Source: Anas platyrhynchos (taxonomy: Eukaryota > Chordata > Aves > Anseriformes > Anatidae). Taken from it: a stretch of 64,000 nt of DNA. Every line of letters starts with the position of its first letter. The first letter of the stretch is position 1. Below are positions 11,164 through 21,485 of the stretch, in pieces. The DNA lies in NCBI RefSeq assembly GCF_047663525.1, contig NC_092600.1:6010001-6074000 (forward strand), read 5' to 3'. A program made the translations under genes and the position numbers. The notes beneath the pieces were generated by a model, which was not told where the DNA came from, made no database searches, and worked only from the letters and a program-made list of their open reading frames with translations.

Positions 11164-14100
11164 CTGCGGGCAAACAGCGGCGCTGCCGCACGCACGGCCC
11201 CGCTGCCACCAGCTCTGCCCAGGTTCTGGGTGCCGGGCTCGGCCGAGGAGCCGCTGGGCACGCGGGGTGAGCCCTTGGGGAGCACCTACCTCGTCATCAC
11301 CAGGTGGTTCTGCGTGCGCGCCTGCAGGTCCTCGTTCTCCTGCTGCAGGGTTTTCAGCTTCTCCTCCAGCAGCAGGTTCCTCTCCACCTGCAAGGGGAGT
11401 GCGGGGGTGAGGAGGGGGCTGGAAGTGCCCACGGCCAGCTCCTCGTTGCCTCCGAGCCCCCCGATGCCCCCCATCCATTGGGGAACCATCTCGATGGCAG
11501 CGTGCTGGCTTTGCCTGCTGCGCCCACGTCCCCTCCACACTCCAAGGGAGGAACCAGGCTCGGTCTCAGCTGCAATTTCTGGGTGATATTCAGGTGTGGA
11601 GGGGAGACGGAGAGAGCAAAACCTGTCCGCACCCCTCTCCAAACCCACCACGGTCTGAAGGTTCAGCAGCTTCTTGTCCAGGCCGTGGATGTGCTCGTTC
11701 TTCATCTCGATGACGAAGTGCAGGCTCTCCAGCTCCTGCTCCCAGAACGGGCTGGGGCTCCCGTGCTCCTGGGGGGGGTGAAGGGGGGGTCAGCAGCCAC
11801 AGCAGGGTGGGCGCACGGGGCCACCACATCCAAACAGCCCCCACACCTCCCAGCGATGGGATTTTACTCATCCTTTTGGCTGTCCCATGCCCCCTCCCCT
11901 GGCTCCATCCTGTGCACCTCCTGTCTGGATCCATCGGAGAAGCTCAGGGCTGAGCCCTGGGCCAGGACGCTTCCCAAACACTAAGATTTGTGACCCAGGC
12001 AGCCCGCAGAGCCACCAGCCCCACAGTTCCCCACACCTCGATGTGCTTCTTGTAGTCTCTGCTCAGCAGCGATTCCTCCACCCGCTTCATCCTCTCCTGG
12101 AAGGATTTCAGCTGGGCCCTCAGCGCCTCCACCGTCTCCTGGCAGCCGGGGGAAGAAGCGGGACAGGGGGTGTCCGGGTTTCCTGCCCGAGCAGGGGCAC
12201 CCCGATAACCCCAAGGTTGTGTGGGGCTGGGCAAGGTCTCTGTGGCACGCCGAGGACCTTGCAGTGATCCTAAAACCGTGGGGATTCCTCCCTGGGTACC
12301 TGTAAGGCCTCCTGGGACCTGTGGTGGGTCTCCTCCAGCAGCAGCTTCTCCTGCTCGTGCGCTCTCCGGAGCTCTGCGGGGGGACACGTGCCGAGTGTCA
12401 CCGGCACGAGGACACGCACAGCGAGCCCGGCCCGAGCCCTGTGGTGCCGTGGTGCCGGTGGTGGCCCCCCCGTGCGTGTCCCATGGCCCCCCAGGGGCTC
12501 TGCCCAGGGGCCGGTGCGCACCTTGCAGGGTCTCCTCGTGCTCTCTCCGCAGGGCGTCGAGCCGCTCCGAGAGCTGCTCCTTCAGCTCCACGGCTTTTCC
12601 CTTTTCCACCTGGCAGAGGACAGACCCCGAGTGTCCCACGGGGCAGGAGGGATGCCAGCTCCGTGCCCTGCACGTCCCCTGACCCGCTGCGCTCCACCAG
12701 CAGCCCTATTCCTGACCCACCTGGGTGCCGACACCTCGAGGTCCCTCAGCCTCTGTCCCCGGGGCTCCTCGCAGCCTCTCCTCCTCCTCCTCCTCCTCCT
12801 CACGCCCCTGCAGCAGTTGTGCAGCCTCCGTGCCCTGCCCGTCCCGCAGCGCTGCCTTCTCCTGCCCAGCTCCATGCCGTGGGCCAGCACTGGCTGCAAC
12901 GCAAACGGGGCTGAAACGGGGCCGGCCGCGTCCTGCTCACCACCGCACTGCTTTGGGGTCCTCTCTGCTCTTCCACCAGACAAAATCCTCCCTCCCACCC
13001 TGTCGGTGCGAATTAGCGCTAATTGGGGTGGTGTTGGCAGGCTGTGAGTGCGCCCCGGGGGTGACCCAGCTGCCCCCGATGATGGGTGCCATGGGGGTGC
13101 CATCAGCTCTTCCCTCCCTTATTGTGTGCTCAAGCTGGAGCCATCACCCCCGGGCACAGGATTGATTTTGGGCATCGCGTGGAGCCTGGGCACTGGGGCA
13201 GACACGTTTCCTTCTCACCGTTCTCACTCTTCAAGGCTGTGAGCTCCTGGGAAGCCGGTCCCTGCTGGGCTTTCAGCTGTCTCTGGCAGAGAAACACAAG
13301 GTGCTGATGCAAAATGTGAGCACCTTTGGGCAGGGGACAGCCGGCTGCTGCTTTTCTGCCCTCCTCCTGCCCCGTCCCTGCTGTCCTGGGATGCTGGGAG
13401 GAGCAGAGCCAGGAGATTGCTGTGCTTTTATCTGCTGCTGACAGGGAGAAGCACAGCTCGCCGGCTTTCTGCCTCCCCACGTGGGGTGAACCCAGCCCCG
13501 GTGCCATCCCCGCGGATTCGGGCAGGGGTGCGGGCTGCTCCCCAGCCCCTGGGGAAGCAACCCTAAAACACACTGACCCTAACCACCCCCTCATCCCAGC
13601 GGGCAGCCCGTGGAGCCCAGGATCCCAGACACAAACCAGATCAGGGAGCCGGGCTCGGGCGCAAAGAGATGCGCAGCGGCGAGGCGCGCTGCCTCTCCTC
13701 CCCCTCGCCAAGCCGCGGGGAAGCGCGGCTGCCAGACAGAGCAGGGGAACTCCGAGCCTGTGCGAAGCTGCAGCTCTGTCTGCCCTTCTATGGAGCTGGT
13801 GGACGCCGCGCCGAGCCCGGCCCAGGCGGCGGGGCGAGGAGGTGCGGGGAGGTTGGGGTGCGCGGCGCTCCTGCTCCGGTGATAGTGGTGCCGTGGTGGG
13901 GGCACCGCAGGGACCTCAGAAGCCCCCTCAGAGCCTTCACCGTGACCAAGCAAAGGCTGTGCAGGAGGACTGTCCTCCCACCCCCCCTGAAGGGTTTTTG
14001 GATGACCTGGGAGCAGGATGCAGGTGCCTCCTGCAGGAGCAGCCCCTGAAGACCCGCGCCTGCCCAAACCACCACGGAGGGGATGCACAAGGACAGGGAG

Positions 14101-16747
14101 CCCTGGGCACACCCAGCTCTGCACAGACAGCGTCCCCAGCATGGATTCGGGGCATTTTTCCCTTTTCTATCCAGCAGGATGGAGCCTCGGAGCCCTCCAC
14201 AGCTCAAGAAGTTTGGTTTCAGGCAACTGCATCAAGCTCAGAAACGGAGCAAGAGGTGTGCCAGCACCGAGAGGTGGATCTGAACGCTTTCTGGAGGGCT
14301 ACAGGTCACGGCACCCTTCCTCCCTCTAGGAACACACTGATTTGGGGTCAGTTCACCAGGATTTCCACCCAAACCCTGGTCACATCGAGGCGTGGGGACC
14401 GCACCACGGGGCTGTGGAGGCTCCGGGCAGCTGTGGGTCAGCCGCGGCCTCTGCTTCGGCTTTTCGTGCGAGGTGGCTCCCTGCACTGTATTTTTCTTCC
14501 CCTTTTCCTGCTATACACGCACGTTAGGCAATCAGACTCTGCAACCTTACCGACAACAAATGAAATCACAAAGAGGCAGGAAACGGGCATTTAAATCCCG
14601 AACAGGGCCCTGGGGTGGAGGTTTGGCTTTGTGGCCGTGGTGCAGAGCAGGGACAGGATTTGGGCGACGTCCCCACAGCCTCCCCGGGACCCCACAGATG
14701 CCTGGAGCTGCCCAGCTCTGTGGGACCTGCCTTCCTCTCCCTGCTGCTGCCCCGTGCCCTGCCAGGGCTGTGTGCCAGGCTGCCTGTCACCTCCTCACAC
14801 AACCCCCTTGTGCCACCAACAGCCCCGAGCTCTGCGTCCGGGCTTTCTCTCCCTGTCTCCAAAACAACCCCCCCCTGGCTCTGGAAAGCGCCCAAACCCC
14901 AACCCCAAACTTTCTCCAGGCCGAAAAGCAAGCGGTGACCGTGCACGGACAGAGCCAGGAGGGGAAGGGGCCCCTGAGAACAGGCCCTGGCCGCAGCACC
15001 TGTGCCCACGCTGCCTTATCGCTGCCGGAGATGCCGGTGCCGGGGAGGACGCGGCTGCCAAGCTGCCTCCCCCGGGGCTCCTGCTATGCCGGCCGCCCAC
15101 CGCAACCAGCCCCGCTCCCACTCCTCAAGGTCACCTCCACCGGGTGATGTCTGCGCCCCCACCACGTCCCCACGGTCTTCCAGGCTCCTCCTGGGCTTTT
15201 TGGGGTCCCCTCTCCCCAAGCAGCCCTGAGGGATGTGCTTCACGGGCAGGGGGAGGTCGCGCACCCCGTGCGTCGGGCACCAAAGCACGGGCAGCGGCGG
15301 CTCCGTGCCCTTCTTTACCCTTTTTGGCCAAAAAGGGGGTTTTTGGTGCTGCTTTCGGAATGAATTGCAGCTCAGTCACAGCAGCGGGGCCGTTGTGCGG
15401 GGTGCGAAGGGCGGCAAAGAGCACGGCGGGGCCCAGCAGAGAGCTGAGAGCGGGGGAGCGCAGGAAGGGAGGCGCCTGCAGATTGCCTTCAAATTTCCGC
15501 ATTTCGGTCAACGTGCGGCTCGCAGCACCTGGGGCCTCCGGGCTGTTATTCCTCCCTGCCCCGTGCCCCCTTCTCGCAAGCTTCTCCGAGTCTCAAAGCG
15601 GCCCAGAAGCGTCTGATCTCATGACACAGAGGAGGAGGGCGGATTTTTTTCCATGATACAGAGAAGCAGCCGAGCTGGCTGTAAATAAAGACACTTGCTG
15701 CTGGCTCCGGGTGTGTAAGCTCCGAGCCTGCTCCCCCAGCAGTGGGGTGGGTTTGGGCCCCGTGTTCCTGCTGCCCCCCCGAGCAGGGGGCTCCCCGTGT
15801 AGGGGGCTCGCCGGCACCGCGGGGTTCCTCTGACTTTCTTCCTTCCCCTCCATCCTCCCGCCACCACAGCCCATGAGAGCGGCGCACGCAGCACATCCGA
15901 CCTCACAAACAACCCCGAGGCCGACGGGGTCACGGCAAAAAATAATAGTAATTAGGGGTGGGTAATTTCTGGGGTTTAACCTGCAGGAGCCCTCTGTGGT
16001 GCAGAGCGATGCTGGGGACTCCAGGCGTTCCCCTGGCACACGGGGGGGGGCATGGCAAAGGGGGAGAGCCAGCTTTTGGGGTGGGGGGGATGCTGTGGGG
16101 ACAGCAGAGGTCTGTCTGGGGGGACCCATCCCCATCCTACACGGGACAAACGTTTCCAAGGGGCACTGCCACCCCGCGTGCCTCACCGCCTTCAGCACGG
16201 CTTCCACGTGCCGCGGGGGCTCTCCTGGAGGGGTGCAGCAGGGCAGGTGGCTGCTCCCCCCGCCGTGCCCGGTGCCCCCCCACCACACCGGGGGGCTCCC
16301 ACACAGCGGGGGGACAGCTCTGCTGCTCGGCTCCGCTTTGGGCAGGGGGCAGGACCCGAAGCGGGGAGCCCCCTGCGAAACACCGGTGCCAAAGAAGCGC
16401 AAGCGGGGCTCCGTGCGCACCCCGACCCCACGAAAAACCCTGACCCCATGAAAAACCCGGACCCCACGCTACACCCTGACCCCACGTCAAGATGCAGCTC
16501 CACGCAAACCCCGACCCCAATCAAAATCTGGACCCCACGCAAAACCCAGACCCCACTCAAAACCCTGACCCCACTCAAAAGCCGGACCCCAAGCGAAGCC
16601 GGGACCCCAAGCAAAGCCAGCCCCCAAGCAAACCCTAACCCCACGCCCCCCCTGTCCCACCCCAGCCCATCCCCACCCCGGCCACCCCCCGGCTCCCCAC
16701 ATCCCTACCTTGGGGCAGCAGCGCAGGGCGCTGCCGGTGCAGCCCAT
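10995..16747 (-). CDS. CCDC69: CCDC69 (coiled-coil domain-containing protein 69), complete, nine coding exons, 308 aa
   Basis: CCDC69 is a coiled-coil protein linked in mammals to the spindle midzone in cytokinesis. Exons (minus, 5' to 3'): 16747-16709, 13282-13219, 12893-12721, 12609-12522, 12373-12300, 12138-12037, 11768-11649, 11387-11290, 11163-10995. All phases agree over 927 nt including the TAG stop. Mammalian orthologues are about 296 aa. Human-like signatures are RMKRVEESLLSRDYKKHIE, GSPSPFWEQELESLHFVIEM, KTLQQENEDLQ and EKEELLYRVL. Residues from about 93 onward are rich in heptads and charged, consistent with a continuous coiled coil. The N-terminus MGCTGS fits N-myristoylation at Gly2 with possible palmitoylation of Cys3. 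The first 90 residues are weakly conserved and include a Glu8 run coded by a GAG repeat. The neighbours ANXA6 and GM2A support orthology. Confidence 0.93.
11290..11387 (-). CDS. CCDC69: CCDC69 coding exon 8
   Basis: Residues 221-252 include ERNLLLEEKLKTLQQENED. Arg253 is split across a gtaggt donor. Confidence 0.94.
11649..11768 (-). CDS. CCDC69: CCDC69 coding exon 7
   Basis: Residues 181-220 include GSPSPFWEQELESLHFVIEM, then KNEHIHGLDKKLLNLQTV. This is among the best-conserved parts of the protein. Confidence 0.94.
12037..12138 (-). CDS. CCDC69: CCDC69 coding exon 6
   Basis: Residues 147-180 begin ETVEALRAQLKSFQER and include the diagnostic MKRVEESLLSRDYKKHIE. The exon is in phase 0 at both ends. 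Confidence 0.94.
12300..12373 (-). CDS. CCDC69: CCDC69 coding exon 5
   Basis: Residues 123-146 (LRRAHEQEKLLLEETHHRSQ onward) are coiled coil, ending in phase 0 at a gtaccc donor. Confidence 0.9.
12522..12609 (-). CDS. CCDC69: CCDC69 coding exon 4
   Basis: Residues 93-121 (VEKGKAVELKEQLSERLDA onward) begin the main coiled coil. Glu122 is split. Confidence 0.9.
12721..12893 (-). CDS. CCDC69: CCDC69 coding exon 3 (contains a poly-Glu run)
   Basis: Residues 36-92 are bounded by ttgcag and gtgggt. The frame fits both neighbours. [17 protein letters not shown] corresponds in position to the human LQQHEEEKKKW segment. The rest is low-complexity (Gly/Ala/Glu) and poorly conserved, so the acceptor choice is less certain than for other exons. 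Confidence 0.72.
12778..12801 (-). repeat. Coding (GAG)8 trinucleotide repeat in CCDC69
   Basis: Eight uninterrupted GAG codons (plus strand CTC) encode Glu8 inside CCDC69 coding exon 3. Slippage here would change protein length without shifting the frame. Confidence 0.85.
13219..13282 (-). CDS. CCDC69: CCDC69 coding exon 2
   Basis: Residues 14-34 plus one base begin RQLKAQQGPASQEL and end SEN. Only this frame is open. The phase 0 start fits exon 1 and the one-base overhang fits exon 3. The cag acceptor and gtgaga donor are good. Confidence 0.8.
13283..16708 (-). other. CCDC69 intron 1
   Basis: This 3.4-kb intron lies between the 13-codon first exon and exon 2. No conserved exon is seen. 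A minisatellite occupies the end next to exon 1 (16418-16650). Confidence 0.75.
16418..16650. repeat. Minisatellite, unit about 16-18 bp
   Basis: More than ten degenerate copies of a unit resembling gaccccacgcaaaaccc occur on the plus strand, beginning with cgaccccacgaaaaaccctg. The array ends about 60 bp from CCDC69 exon 1. The C-rich/G-rich strand bias is strong. Confidence 0.88.
16709..16747 (-). CDS. CCDC69: CCDC69 coding exon 1
   Basis: It encodes MGCTGSALRCCPK in a CpG-rich setting and ends in phase 0 at a gtaggg donor. Gly2 and Ser6 match the myristoylation rule MGxxxS/T. The human protein also begins MGC. The 5' UTR extends toward about 16850. Confidence 0.85.
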
Positions 16748-17060
16748 GGAGAGCCCCCGGCCGGAGCCGCTCAGCCTCGGGGCGCGGGGCGCTGCATCCC
16801 CCCCCCCAGGTCCCCCCCTCCCCCGGCCAACGGCTTCCTCCGGGGCTGTCCCAGCAGAGAAAGAAAAAAAAAATAAAAATAAAAAATAACAAAAATCCCC
16901 GAGGCTGCTCGCAGGCAGCGCCGGGAGAGGGTGCTCTGCGCCCCCGAGCAGCGGGCAGCGCTCCCCCCGCCCCGCTCCGCCGCCTGCCCGCCCCCGGGGC
17001 TGGCCCTGGGGGCGCATCTCTGGGATGCTCCGAGAGGAGAGGGGGGCCCCGCAGCGGGGG
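16711..17060 (-). promoter_or_regulatory. CCDC69 CpG-rich promoter region
   Basis: Very high GC with frequent CpG surrounds CCDC69 exon 1 and extends upstream, broken by an A-rich tract at about 16860-16890. No TATA box is seen on the minus strand in a useful position. Confidence 0.6.
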
Positions 17061-17494
17061 GGGTTGTCCCTGTGAGCCCCCCACCCTGGTATAAAGGGCT
17101 GAGGGGTGCAGGCAGCGCCCGCGCCGGGTTTTGTTGTCATCCCGTCAAGTTTTGGGTCGTGGGGGGGGTTTTGGGGAGGTGCTGGGTTTTTGGGGAGGTG
17201 GCTGGTGGTGGATGTGCTGGAGGGAGGGGGGGTTTTGGGGTTGTACGTGTGGAATGGGGGAGCCCCTCCTGAGCATCCCGAAGTGCTCCAAATGCTGGGT
17301 GTGGAGCCAGGGTGCCCTTTTCTGGGTGGAAATCCTGTGATTTGGAGCAGGGTCCTGAGGGGCAGCACATGAAAGCGTCCTGTCTAAAAACTGGGGGCAA
17401 AGAAGGCAGGTTCCTCCACGTGCTTGGGTTGTGATGATTTTTTAAAATCCTATAAAATAACAAACATTTCTAAAAGAAAACACATCCTGACCTT

Positions 17495-17520
17495 AAAAAA
17501 AAAAAAAAAAAAAAAAAAAG
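17495..17520. repeat. Poly(A) tract
   Basis: An uninterrupted run of about 25 A residues follows an AT-rich segment. No retrogene body is recognisable upstream. Confidence 0.85.
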
Positions 17521-19984
17521 AAGAACACAACTTTGCCACCCAGCACTGCCGTAAAAAGTGTTTCAACCTGGTCACAAGGCTGTGCCCGTATGGAAACGCC
17601 GCCAGATTTTGTCAACAAGTTTCTATTCTGACATTTTCCAAATTTCCCCTGGGAGAAGTCCAAGCAGCCCGCGGCTGGGCGGGTGGCAGGGTGCCACCGG
17701 GGAGGTGCTGAGGTGTCACCCGCGCCTCGGAGGTGGTGCTGCTGCCCCGAGCTGCTGGGGTGACACCGGGATGGGGCCGGGGACACCCCCACTTCCCAGG
17801 GGACTTGTGCAATGCTTTTGGGATGGGAGGGTGGGGACTGGTGGGACCGGCTGGCTGCGTCCTCTCGGGTAGGTGCTGCGGAACCTGGGAGCAGTGCCCT
17901 GAGTCACGGCAGCTTCCTGGCACCGGTCGGAAGCACGGCGAGCATCGCTGCTCTTATCTCCCCAAAACCTCCTTCCCCAGCTCGCCAGGCTGAGCAGATC
18001 CTTTACCGGATAAAAAGGGCTGCAGGGAGCTGCTCCCCACCTCGCCAGGGTTAATTAAAAACCCGGAGCCAGATTTCGGAGGCTGAAGGCACGAAGCGCG
18101 GGCAAGCGCAGAAGCGCACGCATATTTTGGGGCTGAACTCACGCTGCTGGTGCCGTGGCTGCAGCGAAACAACTGCGTGCACAGCTGAGGAGAGCCCGGC
18201 TGCCAGCACGGCTGGCTGGGGTGCAGATCTCCAGCGGTGCGCACGCGTGCCCGTGGTGATCCGGGGTCACAGTGGGGTGCAGATATGGGGTGCACCGAGA
18301 CGCCCTGCAAAGCCTGGATTCCTCTGGTTCATCCCCAGCGCTGCCTGCTGCCTGTGCTGCCCCCAAATCTCCTGCTTTAGCTTGATTTTACCCATTTTCT
18401 CCAGTCTTTCCTGTGTGGGCTGCGCAGGATGCGCCCTGCTGGAGAGATTTCCCCTACCAGCCCCGCTGATGTGCTTCTCTCTGCATCGATAATCTGCTCC
18501 CTTTGCAGGGTGGTGGTTAAACAGACGGAAACTCGAGTGCCCAGCTGCTTCCCAGCAAAGCAGGGGCTCTCCATGGGGCGAGGACCAGGACGTGGCCATG
18601 GGGCTTCTCCCCCTGTCCCTAGAAAGCGCTGCCGGGCAGCGTGGGGCGCTGGGCACACACGGGCTGGTGTCTGCAAACCACACTGGAGACGCAGGGGAGC
18701 ATGGCAGAGGGGATTTCTGCCTGTGCAGAGGCAGGAAAGCAGAAGCAGCGCGTGGCCAACCCATCCGGGGTGCCTTCGGCTTGTTTTGCAGTTTGCCTCG
18801 ATGCCTTCTCGCTGAGAAATCTTTGGGACTCCCATTAAGCGCCCCCCAGGCTGTGCCACCGGTGTCCCCCTGCCCCTGCCTGGGGGGTGATGTGCCAGCT
18901 CCCCAAGTGCCCGTGGCGTGGGGAAAGAGCAGGGTGCAAATCTCAGCCTGGGTGGCAGTGCTGGGGGGGGAGAGCTGCTGCCAGGTGGGAAGGACGCAGA
19001 GGATTTTGCAGGGGGAATTGGGGTTGTGCTGGCCCCACCAGCTTTGCCCCATCCCAGGGGTAGCCGGGGATCTCTGCCAGGATTTCGGAGGTGGCAGGGA
19101 CGCTGCTATGTCCCCGGGTTCCCAGGAATGGCAGCGACTGGAGGCACCCCAGGGGTTTTGCCTGGAAAAGAGATCCCGGGAGGGTTTACCTCGTGCTCTG
19201 CTGAATTAGTAGGGTGGCAGCTGACCCAATACAGAGTTAATTTGTACCGATGGTGCTTCAAAGTGTTTGCCCAAGCTGATGGATAAGAGAAGCATTTGTG
19301 CGAGCTGCTCGAGTGTCTCTCTCCCTCCAGCTGCAGCTGGTGAGGACTGGGCAGGACGGGGTGGCAGCAGGGGGGGGTTGGTGCCAGCATGGGGGGGTCC
19401 CTCCTGGGGCTGGACCCCTGAACCTTCTGGGTGTCCCATGCGCACAGCTACCTGCTGGGATCATTCAATGCCTTTTTCCCCTCTCCTGCCCATTTTTTGT
19501 TTTTTCTCCATAAACCAACACTTCTGGAAAAAAAAAAGAAAGAAGGAAAAGGAGGAAGGAAAGAAGGGAACAAAGAGATTTAGCGGCCAGGAGCAGGCAC
19601 AGGGGGATGGAGCAAGGGGCTCGGTGGTTGCAGCCTTTGGCCCTCTTTTTATTTGCTCTCAGATTGCTTTTGTAAAGGAGAGGCGAAGTCGCTCGCCTTG
19701 TCACTTATCTCCACGGCTGCTTTCCTTCTATGCAAATCAAAGGCGTTGAGCCAGAGCCGCCAAGCCCTCGTGACTTGGGCGCAGCTCGGGTGGGGGAGCT
19801 CGGGGAGCTGTGTGAGACGGGAAGGATCTCGTGGGTGCTGGGGCCAAAAAAGCCTCCTGGGCTGCTTCGGTGTCCTCCATACGTGGGGGACGAGTGGTGA
19901 TTCCCAGGCACTCCTGCCTCTGCCATCTTCCAGACAGAAAGAGGTGGTTCCCTGCCACCACAGCGCATTCCAGACCCGTACACT

Positions 19985-20090
19985 CAATTCTCAGTTTTAT
20001 TTTTAAATTTAAATTTAAATTAAATTTTAAATTTAAAATTTAAATTTTAATATTTATATTTATTTTTATTTAATTTTATTTTTTAACACT
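19985..20090. repeat. AT-rich low-complexity island
   Basis: About 100 bp of almost pure A/T with repeated and self-complementary aaattt units (for example tttaaatttaaatttaaatt), set in DNA of well over 60% GC. Confidence 0.9.
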
Positions 20091-21199
20091 GAAAAAAGCC
20101 CTGCGGACAGGACGGGGATGGAGGAGGGAAGCCCTCACCCACGCCGGTGGCGAAGGGCACGGTGCCGGGTGCCTGCGCCTCTCCCCACGCATCTCCATCC
20201 CCGTTCTCCAGGCCCCCACCACGAAACCAATCCCGGGGAAAACTTTCCGCCCTGCTCCCGAGGAGGAGGAAGGCCTGCAGGAATGGGGGCTATTTATTCC
20301 TCGCCCTTAAGCCCCAGCAGGGGGATCAGGGGCGCAGTTGTCGCCGGGGGCAGCGCCCGTCCCATCCCCTGCCCGCTGCCGCGTCCTTCTGCGTGCTCCC
20401 GGCCGGCCGTGCTGCTAAATAAGGATGAAAAGCTAAAAATAGAGCTCCAGCAGGGCTGGAGGAGCTAGGACACTCTTCCCAGGGCTGGGAACCATACGGG
20501 GAGCTTGGCCAGCATCTGCACGCGAGGGGAGGAAAGTCTGAGTCCTGCCCCGCTCGTGGTCCCCCCGGAGACTGGTGGGGAACGACCCCAAACTGGGGCT
20601 GGGCAGGGGTGCCCAAATGGGGGAGGACGGGACCAGGGGGGGTGTTAAATGGTGAAATGGGGGTGGGTGGTGGGCAGCGGGGTGCTGGGGCAAACTGGGA
20701 TCCCCCACCCTGCTGCAGCACGCGCGGCACGGAGCTGGGTCTCAGGTTGCTCCAGCTGCTGGGTGTCCTTGTGCCGAGCGAGGGGGGGGCACGGGGCTGC
20801 TTGTGCCTGGCCGGGGGGGGGGGGCACGTGCAGCCCCTGTGCATGCTTGCAGATGTCTCAGCCAGCCCGAGCGGGGCTGGAGATGAGGGGTGGGAGATGG
20901 GGAGGTGTTCTGTGTGCTGTGGGTGCCCAGGGTACGGTGTGGGCACCTCGGTGTCCCTGCCCTGGCAGCCCCCCCCCCGTGCTGGTGCAGGGTGAGCCGT
21001 GGGTGCTTGGGAAGGCAGCGCTTCCCGTCCTGCAACCCTGCAGCTCCAGTCCCGTGCTTGGAGAGAGAAAAAAAAAATCAAAGAAAGAAAAAAAAAAAAA
21101 AAAGGAGGATGGGAAAGCCTGCGAGCATGCACAAGTGGAGGGAGGGGAATCGGGAGCTGGGCTGGGCGTGCAGCTAGCAGGGTGCAGCCCCGGCGCACA

Positions 21200-21480
21200 G
21201 CGCGTCCTGGTTCCCCCGGCCTCCCCGCTGCCAGCCCAGGCCCTGCGAGCTGCAGCAAAGCTCCTGGAGCCCTGTGGCCGGCCCACGCCTCTCGCATCTC
21301 CCATCCCGGGCTCGTCTCCCCGATTTCGGAGCAGCTGCCTTGCAGCGAGCGGAGGCGCCGTGGCCATGCCGGCAGCGGGGCTGGTGCTGGCGCTCTGCGC
21401 CCTGCTGCAGCTGTGCCCGGCCGCGCTGGGAGCCTTGCGGCCGCAGCTCCTGGTGGAGAGGAGCGGCTCCAGGAGGCTGA
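21200..21480 (+). promoter_or_regulatory. GM2A CpG-rich promoter/5' UTR region
   Basis: CpG-rich DNA surrounds the GM2A start codon. No TATA box is seen. The only E-box core nearby (CACGTG at about 20825) lacks the flanks of a full CLEAR element. Confidence 0.5.
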
Positions 21481-21485
21481 GCAAG
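21366..21485 (+). CDS. GM2A: GM2A coding exon 1 (signal peptide)
   Basis: Forty codons starting at ATG in gccATGc context give a hydrophobic signal peptide followed by RPQLLVERSGSRRLSK. The donor is gtgaga. Confidence 0.92.

Larger units (their letters stand above)
17061..21200. other. CCDC69-GM2A head-to-head intergenic region
   Basis: I recognise no gene. Features seen are a poly(A) run of about 25 nt (17495-17520), a TATAAAGG on the plus strand at 17090 without supporting context, an AT-rich island (19985-20090), and purine/A-rich tracts at 19529-19575 and 21067-21105. Confidence 0.6.

Noticed and set aside
9841-11538. Minus-strand open frame of 565 codons
   Set aside because: It runs through CCDC69 exons and 3' UTR in the wrong frame. 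GC-rich DNA has few stops and the translation is low-complexity with no family motif.
13326-14594. Plus-strand 422-codon frame in CCDC69 intron 1
   Set aside because: No domain or motif is present, the composition follows local GC, and the strand is opposite to the gene.
17090-17097. TATAAAGG on the plus strand between CCDC69 and GM2A
   Set aside because: GM2A starts 4 kb away and has its own CpG-rich promoter. No exon or donor follows that would support a separate transcript.
17495-17520. Poly(A) run as the tail of a processed pseudogene
   Set aside because: No coding remnant or target-site duplication is visible next to it.
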